From contig CAJJDN010000096.1 in the NCBI GenBank assembly GCA_905182985.1, forward strand, positions 302,477-366,476: a DNA stretch of 64,000 nucleotides. Reading direction: 5' to 3'. A program made the position numbers and the translations under genes. Origin of the DNA: Paramecium sonneborni. Taxonomy: Eukaryota > Ciliophora > Oligohymenophorea > Peniculida > Parameciidae. Every line of letters starts with the position of its first letter. Position 1 is the stretch's first letter. Below the pieces are notes generated by a model. It saw only the letters and a program-made list of their open reading frames with translations, had not been told where the DNA came from and made no database searches. Positions 27,377 to 39,804 of this stretch are shown in pieces.

Positions 27377-30300
27377 ATGAAACAGATGAAATCTTTCAAG
27401 TTTGTGCCATTTATCCCACTTGATGTATAAATTTAGAATCTTGAAGTATTTTCCATAAAATTATATTATTTTAGAAAAAGATCATTGAAGAAAAAAATAT
27501 AAAAAAAATATGTTTTAAAGAGTTTTAAAATCAATATAGAATAGATCATCTTTTGAAAGTCTAATCTAATCTCAGATAAATTAATAGCATTCGATAAGTA
27601 AAATTTTCTAGTACTGTACTTTCAATTGAGCATTTTGCTTTATTAGCATAATGGCTTAAATAATTATAATGCAACGATTTTATCATTAAATTAAATAACA
27701 ATAAATTGGATAATATTGAAATCAAAGATTTCTTATATACAATAGTAACAGGTGATATTTAAATAAAAAAAGTATAATTTTTATTAATAAAAAGATTTTA
27801 ATAACTAATAATCCAGGAATCTTTAAAGAATCTCTAATATCTGATTTAAAATAACTCATTAGAAAATAAAATGCAAATAATTATTAATATGAATATGGAT
27901 TAATATAAAACAAAGAATATTTATCAATTGGAATTATAAGGTAAAATTTTAATGAACCTTAAGAATAAAGAGATATGAAATAAAAGAAGATATTAAAAAA
28001 AATAAGTAAGCTTAATTTTTTTTCATTCTCTTTCAATTAAACATTTACTTAAGTAAATTTTAGAGCTTTAGAACATCTAATTAATCTTAATTTTAATGAA
28101 AATGGAATTGATTAAATATCTAAATTATCAATATCTTCAAGTTTGATTGTTAATTCTGCTATAATGTGTGAATAAATGTCAACATCAAAAGGATTATTAA
28201 AATTAGGAATGTAATCTTAATAGATACTTAATTACTCAGTTCCAATTGAGAATTTAATGGGAAATAGATATCATAAATTTAGGGTAAATGAATTAGATAT
28301 TGAAAAAAATCAATCAATACTTGAGAAAACATTTAAAATACTTTCAGACAATATATTTTTGCATTGTAAAAAAATTAAATTTAGCTCATCTTTACCTTAA
28401 TAACTAAGTACTCTTTATAAAATGTTTGTGATGACAGAGTCATTTTAATAATTTTCAAATTAATTAATTTAACAATCTATAAAACAAGGAAAAATATTAA
28501 AGCAAAATTTAAAAGTATTAGATTTATCATTCCTTGAAAATTATAATAGACATGACTTAATTGCAAAATTTTTATAAGCTTTAGTATTTACAGAAACATC
28601 TAATTTAAAAAAATTAAGTAATTTAAATTTATTAATTTTAGCCATTTAAAATGTAGATATTGGAAGAACTTAAGCATATATTTAATCATTAATTAGATTT
28701 AGAGAATATATTTAATAATAATAATAAAAATATCCTTTTTATGAAAATTTCAAATTACCTTTGAAATCAATTAGATTACCAAATTAAACTTATAGAATGG
28801 AAATTGCCACTATGAAATAGTTTTTTTAAGAATTTTTTTTTACAAGAGTTGGAGATATGTTAGAAATTGAGGAATTTATTATGGAAAAATGTTTTAAATA
28901 ATCTAATAGAGAGGAAGGATTAAAAGAAAATTGTGCTGAAATATTTTAATTATTGTAAGCAAATCCTGATATAAGATATTCAATTAAAAGGATTAGATTT
29001 ATAGAATCAACTTATTAATTTGATAGTGTAACATATAGATGTTTATTTTTAAATAATTGTTTTAATGTTGAAGAATTAATGATAAAAAAGGATTCAATTG
29101 CAGGAGAATTTATTTAATTCATAAATGAAACAGAATAATTTTTTATTCATTAACCTTTAGAGTATAAACTGCCATTATAGATAATAATTTTGGATGAAAT
29201 AGAAGATATAGTCTTTAATATTAGTGATTTATTACAATTTTTTGTTTTTCATGATCGAATGAAAATTAAAAAATTAGTTTTAAAATCGATTTAATTATTA
29301 TATTCTTAATATTCAATTTCTACTTTAGAAAATGTCATAAATTCTAAAGATAAAAATTAGATATTATCTTTAGAGGAATTTGAGTTTTCTAATTTAACAG
29401 ATGATGTTGGAGTTTTATAATTTTTTAAATATGTTGTATTTGGTTGGAATATAAGATTAAAGAAATTGAAATTTGGTTAATTAGATTTTTCAGCTTGTGT
29501 GTTATTTTTATAATAATATATAGAAGAATAAAAAAAGTAAAATTTAAGCCATTCATTTGAAAATTTGAATAAACTTAAAATATCAAATGTTTAATTTGAA
29601 GATGCAATTTCATGGGAGTTTTTTTTTTAATAATTTATTTTTTATTCATAAACTAATTTGAAAAAATTAAGAATTTGTTAACAAAAGTTGAATGAATCAT
29701 TTTATTAGGGAATTTGTTAAAGTTTTGAAAATTCTGGAGAAATAATTAAGTTAGAATTAAAAGACTTAAAATATGAAAAATGTGAAATAATTGTGGATGT
29801 ATTGACAGCATTTTTATATACAAGTTCTTTGAATCATTTATAATTTGTTTAATGTACTAATATAGATCAAGGTTTGAAAATGAGTATGGATAAATATCAT
29901 CAATCAAATGTTAAATAATATAATAATTTTTAATTAGAACAATTTTCACTTTAAGAAAGTAAAGTAGAAGATACTAAATTATTTAAATGGTTAATAAAAG
30001 AGATTGCTTTAAATTTATAAAATTAAAGATTAAGAAAATTAAACCTTTCTAATGGTAATCTTACAAATGAACATCTTAGAATACTAGAAGAATAGATTGA
30101 ATTAATTAAAGAAATAAATCATAAACAAAAAAACTCATTTTAACTTTATAAAATCAAAATTGATGAAAATCAATCTATATCAGAAAAAACATGGATGGAT
30201 TTCTTTAATGTTTTAATGAAAAGTAAAACAGTTACTGAAGATAAATTACGAACAAATACAAATACTTAATTATAAAAAAGTAAAAATAAAAAATAGAAAA

Positions 30301-33300
30301 TTAATTAAGACAAATAAACATAAGATTCTATGAATAAACTTAAAATGTAGAATTAGTAAGATAGAGAAATTAAAGAAAAAATTGATGTTTAATAAAAAAA
30401 TATAATTGAATCTACATTATACTTAAATGATTTAAATCTTAAGTAAAAGATAGTCAACAATTATCACATTTTCACTCCCAATTTTCCTAAATAATTAAAA
30501 TAATTAAATCTAAATATGAGTTTTTCTGATTTGGATAAAAATGATAAAAATTAAATATATGAAAGATTAATATCTGGATTAATTATGCATCCAGAAAATC
30601 AATTAACTGATTTGACATTAATAAATTTGAATTTAATATTGTTTATGGAAAAATGCGAATAATTTTTAATATATTCTAATATTTATTAAAATTAATGCAT
30701 AAAAAATGAAGATAATAAATGGTAAAGTAAATTAGAAAGTTTATCATTAAAAAATCTTGCCTCTTAAAATTAAAAAAGTACAGAATTATTTGTTAATACA
30801 TTTATTTGTTCTTAATCTGTGAATTTATAAAAGTTACTATTAGAGAACTTTAATGATAATTTGCTAGTAAGCTTAATGAATTAAATTGATAAAAAATAGG
30901 ATTATAAAATCACTGAATTAACACTTCTTTGTAATTATGAATCAATAGATGAACGATGTTTAACTTCTTTTGTTAATGATATTATTTATTGTTAAAGATT
31001 TCCGTTGTAGAAAATAGAATTATTTGGAATTGGAGTATAATAAAGCAATAAATAGTAGAGTAGTTCTTTGAATAAATAGTTAAAAAACTTTTAATAAAAT
31101 TAATAGAAATTGAAATAGATTTCATTAAAATCAATAACAATATAATTAATTGATGAATAATAGGAAAAAACTTTTATACCAATTTTTGGACATCTATTAT
31201 CATAATAAGATAGTAAATTAGAAGTAATAAAAATATAAACAAAATAAGAAAATTTATCTTTGAATTTTTTTTAATAATTAACAAATGAATTGTAAGGAAT
31301 TGAATAGTTGAATTTAAAAGAAATTAATGTATAAGGTAAAATATTATTTGATGAAGTGTTTGTATAATTTTTAGGGAAATGTATAGTAAGTTTAGAAATA
31401 TTATCAATTAATAATGTAGATTTTCAATTTTCATAGAAATTATAGAATAGTTTAAATAAATTAAAGAGAAAGGAGAAGAAATCAAAATTTTAAATTGAAG
31501 TAAAAAAAGTTGAAACTGGGGTTGAACATTTTTTTGAATGTTTTACATTTAATAAAAATATAAAGGCTACAAATATAATTTTGAGTCATCCTTAGAATTT
31601 TAGTTCACTTAGATTTGAGAATATGAGTCCTTTTATAAAATCAATAAAATTAGATATGGGATTACTTTATAGTTCAACAGTTAGGTTAAATAGAGATAGT
31701 TTAACATTATTAAGTTAAAGATTTATTTATAATGAATAAAGTCATGTCGAAGAAATGTTATTATATTAATGTTAATTAAAAAGAGAGGAAATTGAAGCAT
31801 TTTGTTTACCAGCAGGATAATTTAGAGAATAAATGATATAATAATAAAAATAAGGAACTTGTTAATTGAGATTAAAATAATTTTCGATTTATTATTCATT
31901 ATATATAGGTGAATAAGGTTGTGAAATAATATCAAAAGATTTAATATTTTTTGAATATATTGATATTGAGAGAATAGATTTCTTAGTTACTAATTTTAAT
32001 GATTAGATGTGTGATCATTTTACTTAAGCAGCTAAAGATTGGTTGATATTTTAATAATAACACGATCGTAAAAATAAAAGTGGTTATCCATTAAAATATT
32101 TAGATATTGGTAGAAATGAATTTGTACAATCTAAAGCAACATGGACTAATCTACTTTAAACTTTAATATTTACAGATAAAGCATAAGAATTAGAGACTTT
32201 AAATATATAATTTATGGGTTTTAATGATGAAATTATATCATATTTAGTTGAATAAGCTTTATCATTTTTAGATAAAAAACCTAATGATTATGTCTTACCA
32301 ATTAAAAAAATTAATTTCTCTTAAAATAATGCTTTAACTCATAAAGGTTGGTAAAATTTATTTGATAATTTCTTTTTACATAAAAAAGTTAATCTTATTG
32401 AATTAAATATGATTAGTACTATGTTGGATACTTAAATTAAACTTAATACAATTTAAGAGTGCATTAAAAAAAGAGCATTATAAGAACCCAATTAAAAATT
32501 ATAACTATAAGTTTTTTTATGTTATAATGTTTCTCTTAAAAATGCTATTGAACCTTATCTTTAAATTCCTATCAAAGATTATCCTAAACCTAAAAATCTT
32601 CCTGTTGATATTGATTATGAAAGTTGGAAATATGGTATATTTGATGGAATTCCTGAAGAATTTGGATCTATAATTATGTTGGTTAATACTCTAATTTAAA
32701 AAAGAAATGAATTTATTGAAACAAATAAATGGAAATAATTTGAAGATATAAGATTTCCTAATTATCATCTTAATTTTCATCAACATTATTTAGCAATCCT
32801 TAATTCTTATTTATTTTAACTCAAAAATAGATAACCAAGTTTTTATTTAAATTTATCTACTCTTGATGTTATGTGTTAATTCTTTAATTATACAACATAT
32901 ATAAGAGCAACACCATATCCTTATAGATTACTCTTTTCAGAAGAATCTTTATAATATTTATCTGAATAATAAATTAAAATTAAAAAATTAAAATTAATTT
33001 AAATACCATTTGCAAAATTAGAATAATTATCTTAATTAGATGTTTTATAAATTTGGTAACAAATTAGATAATTGAATATTCAAATTTAAAAAATAGAAAT
33101 GGAATACTATCTAAATGATGAATTAATAGAAGAAATATTTAGATAAGGCTATAATGAATCTGATTTATTAGATCTTATTACTTTAATACCTCCTGCTAAA
33201 ATCAGAATTGAAAATACCTTATCTCTTAATACACTTAAAGGATTCTACAATATATTATAAAATTAGTATTATTTCTCATCATCAATTATTAAATATTCAT

Positions 33301-34444
33301 TTAATGATTGGGTTAATACAGGATTAGCTTATTAAATAAGAGAATGTGCATACAATTATGTACCTAAGACCTCTTTTTAGTCAAAAATTAAAATTATAGC
33401 ATATAAACTTAGTAATTGGTTAGTACTTCCTTAATAATCTTATAATTATTCTAATGATCATTAAGAATTGTAATAATATTTAAAAATTAATAGTAGAACA
33501 ACATTGTTTGTTTCTATAATTAACTTATTCTATTTTATTTTAGTCATATTATTGCCATTTTAAATAATATCTACTTATTTTGAAGAACTATCATTCAATT
33601 CTAATTACTTTATAACTTGTTTATTAATCATACTTTTTTCAACTATTTCTGAACTTTATCTAGTTTATGATATTTAAAAGAACAAACTAAAATCCAATAA
33701 TTAAATAATTTACAATTAAATCTAATTATTACCAAAATTAATTTTTTCAAAATGTATCCCTTTTTTTAATTCTATTTCATTTTTAATGTATTACAAATAC
33801 GACTCATTGATCATTTAAATTATTTTTATGATCATCTATTAATTTTACTATCTTTAACACCTATTTATCAATTTTACTCTAATATATTAGTATTTTAAAC
33901 ATTAAAACATTTCTTTATAGGAATTATATCATCTTTGCAGAATAGGCAATTTTATAGAAATTTAAAACATTTTGGATAAAATTTTACCTTTTAATTCTAC
34001 TGTTATCATTAAAACCAAATTGACAAAGATATTCTTACCTAATAGCATATGGGGAAAAGCTATACATAATAAGATTTATTATAATTTTAGAGACTTTATT
34101 ATAAGAGATTTACCTTTTTTTATATTAAATGTCTTCTTTATAACTTAATAATTATATTTTTAAAAGAATATTATCACATTATTATAGCAATTAGCTTAAT
34201 TAGGATAACTTTTATAGATATCTATTTCATTTAAAAAGTAAATATTATATTTTATTTATTAATTAGTTTTATTTCTTATCGACCATCATTAGTAACTCAA
34301 GATGATTTTGATGAAATATGTAAAATAAATCATAAAAATTATAATAAAACAAAATTGAAGTTATTATAAAAAGAGAAAAAACAATTAGATTTATATGCAA
34401 ATATCTTCAATGAAAGTGAATTTAAAAATAAGAAAAAGAAATGA
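27377..34444 (+). CDS. Giant leucine-rich protein with C-terminal membrane region
   Basis: Largest gene of the window: about 2,328 aa after three introns (27446-27474, 27772-27794, 34238-34266; 29, 23 and 29 nt), spliced length exactly divisible by three. The body is one TGA-free frame of more than 6 kb with irregular leucine-rich repeats (LKVLDLSFLENY, LRKLNLSNGNLTNEHL, LEILSINNVDFQF, LKYLDIGRNEF), resembling the ribonuclease-inhibitor/NLR type of horseshoe. The last 300 residues hold several hydrophobic segments (LFVSIINLFYFILVILLPF, FITCLLIILFSTISELYLVY, later IFMIIY and IIYCY-like stretches), then a charged cytoplasmic tail. It is probably a membrane-anchored surface or organelle receptor/scaffold. 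The function is unknown. Confidence 0.8.
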
Positions 34445-35225
34445 AATTTATATTAAAAAATATATAGAAATATAAATATCAATCATAAAATGTTTATATT
34501 CGAGAATTGGGTTTTTATTTCAATTAGGATTTTTAAAATTGTTTAAAATGTAATAATTATTATATTATAAATTAATTAACAAGAATAAGTAATTATTCTA
34601 TTGAATTTAAACTTTGTAAACTGATTGAAATGGAAATGATATTAAATTTATTATAATTATCATAATATATTTTTTATAATTTTTTATGTGTAAAGAATTT
34701 AGTCAAAAAATTAATAAACAATCAGTATTAATGAAGAATTAGGTGAACTATAATAAATCTGATTTTTTATTCTTAAGTCACTACTTTTTGATAGTTATAA
34801 GAATATTATTCTTATTTCTAAAGCATCTTATTTATTCAGAGATATTTTGATATCATAAAATGAATTCATAAAAATGCTTTTCATAGATACCAATTCACAA
34901 TACATAAGATTTAATTAAGTTGTTTATCGAATATTTACTTGTTTGAACATCTAAGTAAGTTATAATTCTAATATTGCTAAAATTATATATTTGATTTTAG
35001 ATATATACTCTATTCTATTATAAAAGGGTTTTTAATTTAGAAGGAGTAAAAATAAGAATATTAAAAGATGATTTAATGATGTTAATTTTGAAAATGATAT
35101 TTTTTAATTAAATTTAAAAATATTTAATAATAAAGTTGAATTATTGATTCAGTTGTGTAAAGACATAAATAAAGCAATATTATGAATAATAATTTATAAT
35201 ACAATGTAAAAATATATATATTTAA
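34445..35225. other. Intergenic region, partly duplicated by assembly
   Basis: No convincing gene. A 54-codon plus-strand frame at 34686-34850 has one hydrophobic stretch (FLIVIRILFLFLK), but its coding character is weak. From 34782 on the sequence is identical to 35842 onward, see the repeat entries. Confidence 0.4.
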
Positions 35226-35497
35226 TCAAACAAAGTTAATTAATTAGCTTAGATCATGATTTCCATCAATCCAGGGATGATTGAGTACTTATTCAATAGT
35301 ATATCTATCTTCAGGATTAGGTGATATCATATTTTGAAATAATTCTTAAAATAGAATGTCATTATATTTTGTATTTCTATTAACAATTTTCCAAAAATAA
35401 TTCCATTTTTATTCAAATATCAATTACCAATAAGGACATTTTGAAGATGCCTGAGAGAATGGAGGAAATCCATAATAGAGAATAAAGATTAGAATAG
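34782..35497. repeat. First copy of an exact 716-bp duplication flanking a gap
   Basis: Identical over its full length to 35842-36557 as far as read by eye. It ends abruptly at the N run, inside the kinase coding region. This is the pattern of two contig ends that overlap and were scaffolded without being merged. Positions 35226-35497 repeat the C-terminal part of the downstream kinase gene. Confidence 0.9.
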
Positions 35498-35841
35498 NNN
35501 NNNNNNNNNNNNNNNNNNNNNNNNNNNNNNNNNNNNNNNNNNNNNNNNNNNNNNNNNNNNNNNNNNNNNNNNNNNNNNNNNNNNNNNNNNNNNNNNNNNN
35601 NNNNNNNNNNNNNNNNNNNNNNNNNNNNNNNNNNNNNNNNNNNNNNNNNNNNNNNNNNNNNNNNNNNNNNNNNNNNNNNNNNNNNNNNNNNNNNNNNNNN
35701 NNNNNNNNNNNNNNNNNNNNNNNNNNNNNNNNNNNNNNNNNNNNNNNNNNNNNNNNNNNNNNNNNNNNNNNNNNNNNNNNNNNNNNNNNNNNNNNNNNNN
35801 NNNNNNNNNNNNNNNNNNNNNNNNNNNNNNNNNNNNNNNNN
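35498..35841. other. Assembly gap (344 N)
   Basis: Run of undetermined bases between the two identical 716-bp segments. As the flanks overlap exactly, the true gap length is probably zero or negative. Confidence 0.95.
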
Positions 35842-36557
35842 TACTTTTTGATAGTTATAAGAATATTATTCTTATTTCTAAAGCATCTTATTTATTCAGA
35901 GATATTTTGATATCATAAAATGAATTCATAAAAATGCTTTTCATAGATACCAATTCACAATACATAAGATTTAATTAAGTTGTTTATCGAATATTTACTT
36001 GTTTGAACATCTAAGTAAGTTATAATTCTAATATTGCTAAAATTATATATTTGATTTTAGATATATACTCTATTCTATTATAAAAGGGTTTTTAATTTAG
36101 AAGGAGTAAAAATAAGAATATTAAAAGATGATTTAATGATGTTAATTTTGAAAATGATATTTTTTAATTAAATTTAAAAATATTTAATAATAAAGTTGAA
36201 TTATTGATTCAGTTGTGTAAAGACATAAATAAAGCAATATTATGAATAATAATTTATAATACAATGTAAAAATATATATATTTAATCAAACAAAGTTAAT
36301 TAATTAGCTTAGATCATGATTTCCATCAATCCAGGGATGATTGAGTACTTATTCAATAGTATATCTATCTTCAGGATTAGGTGATATCATATTTTGAAAT
36401 AATTCTTAAAATAGAATGTCATTATATTTTGTATTTCTATTAACAATTTTCCAAAAATAATTCCATTTTTATTCAAATATCAATTACCAATAAGGACATT
36501 TTGAAGATGCCTGAGAGAATGGAGGAAATCCATAATAGAGAATAAAGATTAGAATAG
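35842..36557. repeat. Second copy of the 716-bp duplication
   Basis: Same sequence as 34782-35497, starting directly after the Ns and continuing without break into the rest of the minus-strand kinase gene. This is the copy to use for annotation. Confidence 0.9.
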
Positions 36558-37095
36558 CTAAAGCAAATATATCAGATCTTTTAAGGAGATTTGATTGAAT
36601 ATATTTTTCAGAAATAAGTAATTCCGGTGACATATAATTTTTTGTTCCACAATTTCTTATATATTATTTTTTGTTATCTACAATGTCAGCAAAACCAAAA
36701 TCTATTAGTATGATTTTTAAATCTTAATTTAACATAACATTTTCTAATTTGATATCTCTATGAACATAATTAAGTTTATGAAGGTATTGAATTATTTCAC
36801 TTAGTTCAAGTAGAATTTATTTCACTGTTTTAACATCTAATCGAGCCCCATTCTTTATAATTTAATAAAAATCGATTCTCATTTATTCACAAATAAAGTA
36901 TTTGTAATCTGGATCATGATCTATAATTTTCAGTATTTAAGGATGATCTAGACTTTTTAATATTTTTATTTCCTTCTATCTTAATTTCTCTGAATAATTT
37001 TATTTGTAGATCTTTACTACACATTGTTAACCCTTATATTCACATTAATGAAGTTCACCTGAAAAACCATCACCTATTTTTCTATTCAATTGCAT
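36286..37095 (-). CDS. Serine/threonine protein kinase
   Basis: Compact kinase domain, 269 aa without intron from ATG 37095. Seen in order: Gly loop GDGFSG (8-13), catalytic Lys in VVKIY (about 29), VHRDIKLENVML catalytic loop (about 120), DFGFAD (about 140), activation segment ending GTKNYMSPELL (about 165), DIFALAILIFILYYGFPPF and the terminal PNPEDRYTIEQVLNHPWID. All catalytic residues are present, so it should be active. The features fit the CAMK/ULK-like part of the tree without a clear subfamily. The upstream frame is continuously open into the next minus-strand reading frame, so the protein may be longer at its N-terminus (see next entry). The end of this gene is duplicated at 35226-35497 by an assembly error. 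Confidence 0.87.
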
Positions 37096-37204
37096 AAATA
37101 TTTAAATAAATTAAATTTTTTAGTTTCTATTTCCAAATAATTTAATATATTACTTTTCTTTTTCTATTTACAAAATTTCATACAATTAATACGTTAAAAT
37201 ATTT

Positions 37205-37740
37205 TATAATAATTATAAATATTATTAATATTATTATTATTATTACAAGAAGAATTCTTATTATATTATTGAAGTTTTAATCTTTTTTTATTAATTTCTA
37301 GCTATCTTTGCTTTAGCAGCTGTTTATATTTTTATAATATTTTACACATCTTAATAATCCTAAAGATTAATATTAATAAATTACATAGCCACTTAATTAT
37401 GATAATTCTTTATCCTAGTTATTATCATTCTATTCTATTAAAGATTTCTTGTAATCATTAATATCTTTAGTGAATTTATCATTTAAATAATTATCATATT
37501 CTTTTGCAGCTATTTTCTCTTCTGGATGACTTCCTTATACTTTTGTGGTTTATGTATTCTGTTTGATGCTTTCCCCTTTGCTATATTATGTTTGCTCTCA
37601 AATATAAATTCTTTTCCTTATGCTTTACATTTAAAATATTCTAGTCCATATTTTATTATGTCAAATGGTTAATTTCTTAATACTTTTCTATTATTTATCT
37701 ATTTACTTTCTCTTGTAAAATCATAAAATCACGTAAAATT
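37205..37740 (-). CDS. Uncertain gene with IQ-like motif; possible upstream part of the kinase
   Basis: Coding-like text on the minus strand with an unsettled model. One island reads NQPFDIIKYGLEYFK, another GSHPEEKIAAKEYDNYLNDK, then after a 25-nt intron (37360-37384) SGYDYQDVQNIIKIQTAAKA, which resembles a calmodulin-binding IQ motif. A 32-nt intron (37597-37628, ending GAG) would join the first two islands. No ATG is found at the 5' end and no TGA at the 3' end: the frame continues through AT-rich sequence straight into the kinase ATG at 37095. Either the kinase has a long IQ-containing N-terminal region or this is a separate gene whose stop depends on another splice. I do not recognise a family. 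Confidence 0.4.
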
Positions 37741-37915
37741 TAATAAAACCCTTCTGGAACTAGTTATTTCTATAAGTATTTTAATTATTATTATTTAATT
37801 ATTTCTAAATATATTTTAATATATTATTCTCTAAATCCCTATTATAGTAATATTAAATGCTATAATTCTAAATCAAGAAATATTAATAACTTTATTATAT
37901 TTAATTATTAATCCA

Positions 37916-37989
37916 GCCCTCCTAGCTCAGTTGGTCAGAGCGTTGGCCTTTTAAGCCAAATGTCAAGGGTTCGACCCCCTTGGAGGGCG
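37916..37989 (+). tRNA. tRNA-Lys (anticodon TTT)
   Basis: 74-nt cloverleaf without intron. The acceptor stem GCCCTCC pairs with GGAGGGC. The D arm has GCTC/GAGC around AGTTGGTCA. The anticodon stem TTGGC/GCCAA holds loop CTTTTAA with anticodon TTT at 37950-37952. The T arm is AAGGG/CCCTT with loop TTCGACC. CCA is not encoded. It reads AAA, the most common Lys codon in this AT-rich genome. Its GC content stands out sharply from the surroundings, as usual for tRNA genes in such genomes. Confidence 0.97.
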
Positions 37990-37991
37990 GC

Positions 37992-38000
37992 TTTTTTTTT
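37992..38000 (+). terminator. RNA polymerase III poly-T terminator
   Basis: Run of nine T directly after the tRNA-Lys gene on the sense strand, the standard Pol III stop signal. The next protein ATG is only 37 bp further on. Confidence 0.8.
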
Positions 38001-38036
38001 AATTAATTTTTATTTTTATTAATAAAATTTATTTTT

Positions 38037-39767
38037 ATGCTATAACCTAGACCATTTTTTTATAATAAACAGATAGGTGTCATTTGGACTTTTTAGAATA
38101 TTTATTATTCACCTAATCAAAAATTTTCACTTCAAAATATTGAAAAATCTGAAAACCTTGAACAAAATGAAAATAATCAATATTCAATAATCAACAAATT
38201 GACTTATGAATTTAATTTAGAAGCAGAAAAGTTGTTTTGGAGATATCAGCTATAAGATAAAATTAAAATTTTTATTTTTAATGAACTTATTGACCTTGAT
38301 TTTAAATAAGCAATCGAATAATTAAGTAAAAATAAAGTTGTATCATACTATTTTAAAGCAAAATAGCATTTCGAAAAGCAATTTTATGAACACATAGAAT
38401 TCTTATTAATATCTTTCAAAAATATTATAATCTATAATTTTAAAAATAAAACAATTGAGTCTACTTTATAAAGCAAAGATTTAAACTTATTTCTCAACAT
38501 TTTTATTAAAGAATAATCAATCATAGATACATTTAAAACAATTACTTAAGAGGCATAATTTTTAAATAGATTAATTTCAAAAAACAAAAATCTTCCAAAT
38601 TACAAATAGTAAAATCTATAAAATCCTTAATTTAAAATAGATGATGGAACTAAAACGATTATTTGGACAATTGATTAAATAGGTCTTAATTATTATTTAT
38701 GCTTTGAACCTAATTTCATAACTTATTATGGATAATTAAATGATAAATAATAAAAGCATGGTCGAGGTATACTTTTTTAAACCACTTGGGATGATAGCAA
38801 TCCTAATTTCATCATATTATAAGGAAGTTTTAAAAATGGTAAAAAAAATGGACTTATGATTAAATTTAATTCTCGTAGTGAAAATATTTTATATGGATAA
38901 GAATATATTGATGATTAATTCATAAAATAAGTTGATTTAGATGATAATGGTAAAGTTAAAGTTGTTGAGATAAAACCTCCAGAAATTTAATAATAAACTA
39001 CTTAGGAACCACCAAAAAAAAGGAGAATTATTATAATGGAAGAGGGAGTAATGGTTAATAATATTGATAAACCTATAAAAGAAAATTAAATTGTAAAATC
39101 AAATTTATTTGTTAAATTTAATTAATAATATAATGATAATGATGAAAAAATATTAAATAGTCGTCGTGGATAATGGTTAACAAGTTCAATAATAGATGGA
39201 TATGCATTATATCTACAAAAATAATATTATTAAGAAGTTTTTTAAAATGATAATCCTATTTAATAACTCAAAACATTTATTATAGATTCCACATATTTAA
39301 CAAATGCTGAAATAGATTATAAAATAGTATATGCTTTAAGAGCTTTATGTTATGAATTTAAAGGAATATCAATTTTTGATATTTTTGAAAACATAGCTGT
39401 TATTGTTAATTAGAGAAATACTCATTGGTTTTTAGTAGTGGTAAAGAGAGAAAAATAGAATGGAAAAGATAAATTGAATTTTCATGTTTCAGATTCTATG
39501 TCAGGAAATAAATAGAAATATATATAGGTTTGTGAAAAAATATTTAATTTATTAACATATCATTTAGAATTGGAAGTAATTGCATTTTAAGGAGAGTAAA
39601 ATATAATAGTGGAAAATGTTTTGCAATAAAAAGATGGATATTCTTGTGGGGATCATACTTGTTTTTTTTTATAATAATATTTCTAGGAAGATGGTTAATA
39701 ATAACAGAATAAAGTATAAGTGTAAGATATGAGAAAGATATTATTTAATCTCATTTTCAGCAAATGA
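38037..39767 (+). CDS. MORN-repeat/Ulp1-like (C48) cysteine protease fusion
   Basis: 576 aa, single exon, starting 48 bp after the tRNA. The first 210 residues are helical and without a known motif. MORN-type repeats follow at about 240-310 (YYGQLNDKQQKHGRGILFQ, GSFKNGKKNGLMIKF). The C-terminal domain has the Ulp1/SENP order: THWFLVVV with catalytic His (about 462), HVSDSMSG with Asp (about 484) and KDGYSCGDHTC with catalytic Cys (about 534). All three are intact, so a working isopeptidase is plausible. Targets could be SUMO, NEDD8-like or ubiquitin conjugates. The MORN part suggests recruitment to membrane or cortex. It is paralogous in layout to the gene at 24822 and to its direct neighbour at 39805. 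Confidence 0.72.
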
Positions 39768-39804
39768 ATTAATTAATATATTAATTATTTTTATATCTAT
39801 TTTT

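Noticed and set aside
34686..34850. 54-codon plus-strand frame with one hydrophobic stretch
   Set aside because: Too short, no homology and only composition typical of AT-rich spacer.
34782..36557. The 716-bp direct repeat as a mobile element or segmental duplication
   Set aside because: It is exact, abuts an N run and cuts a gene at the gap edge; no inverted ends or target-site duplication seen.
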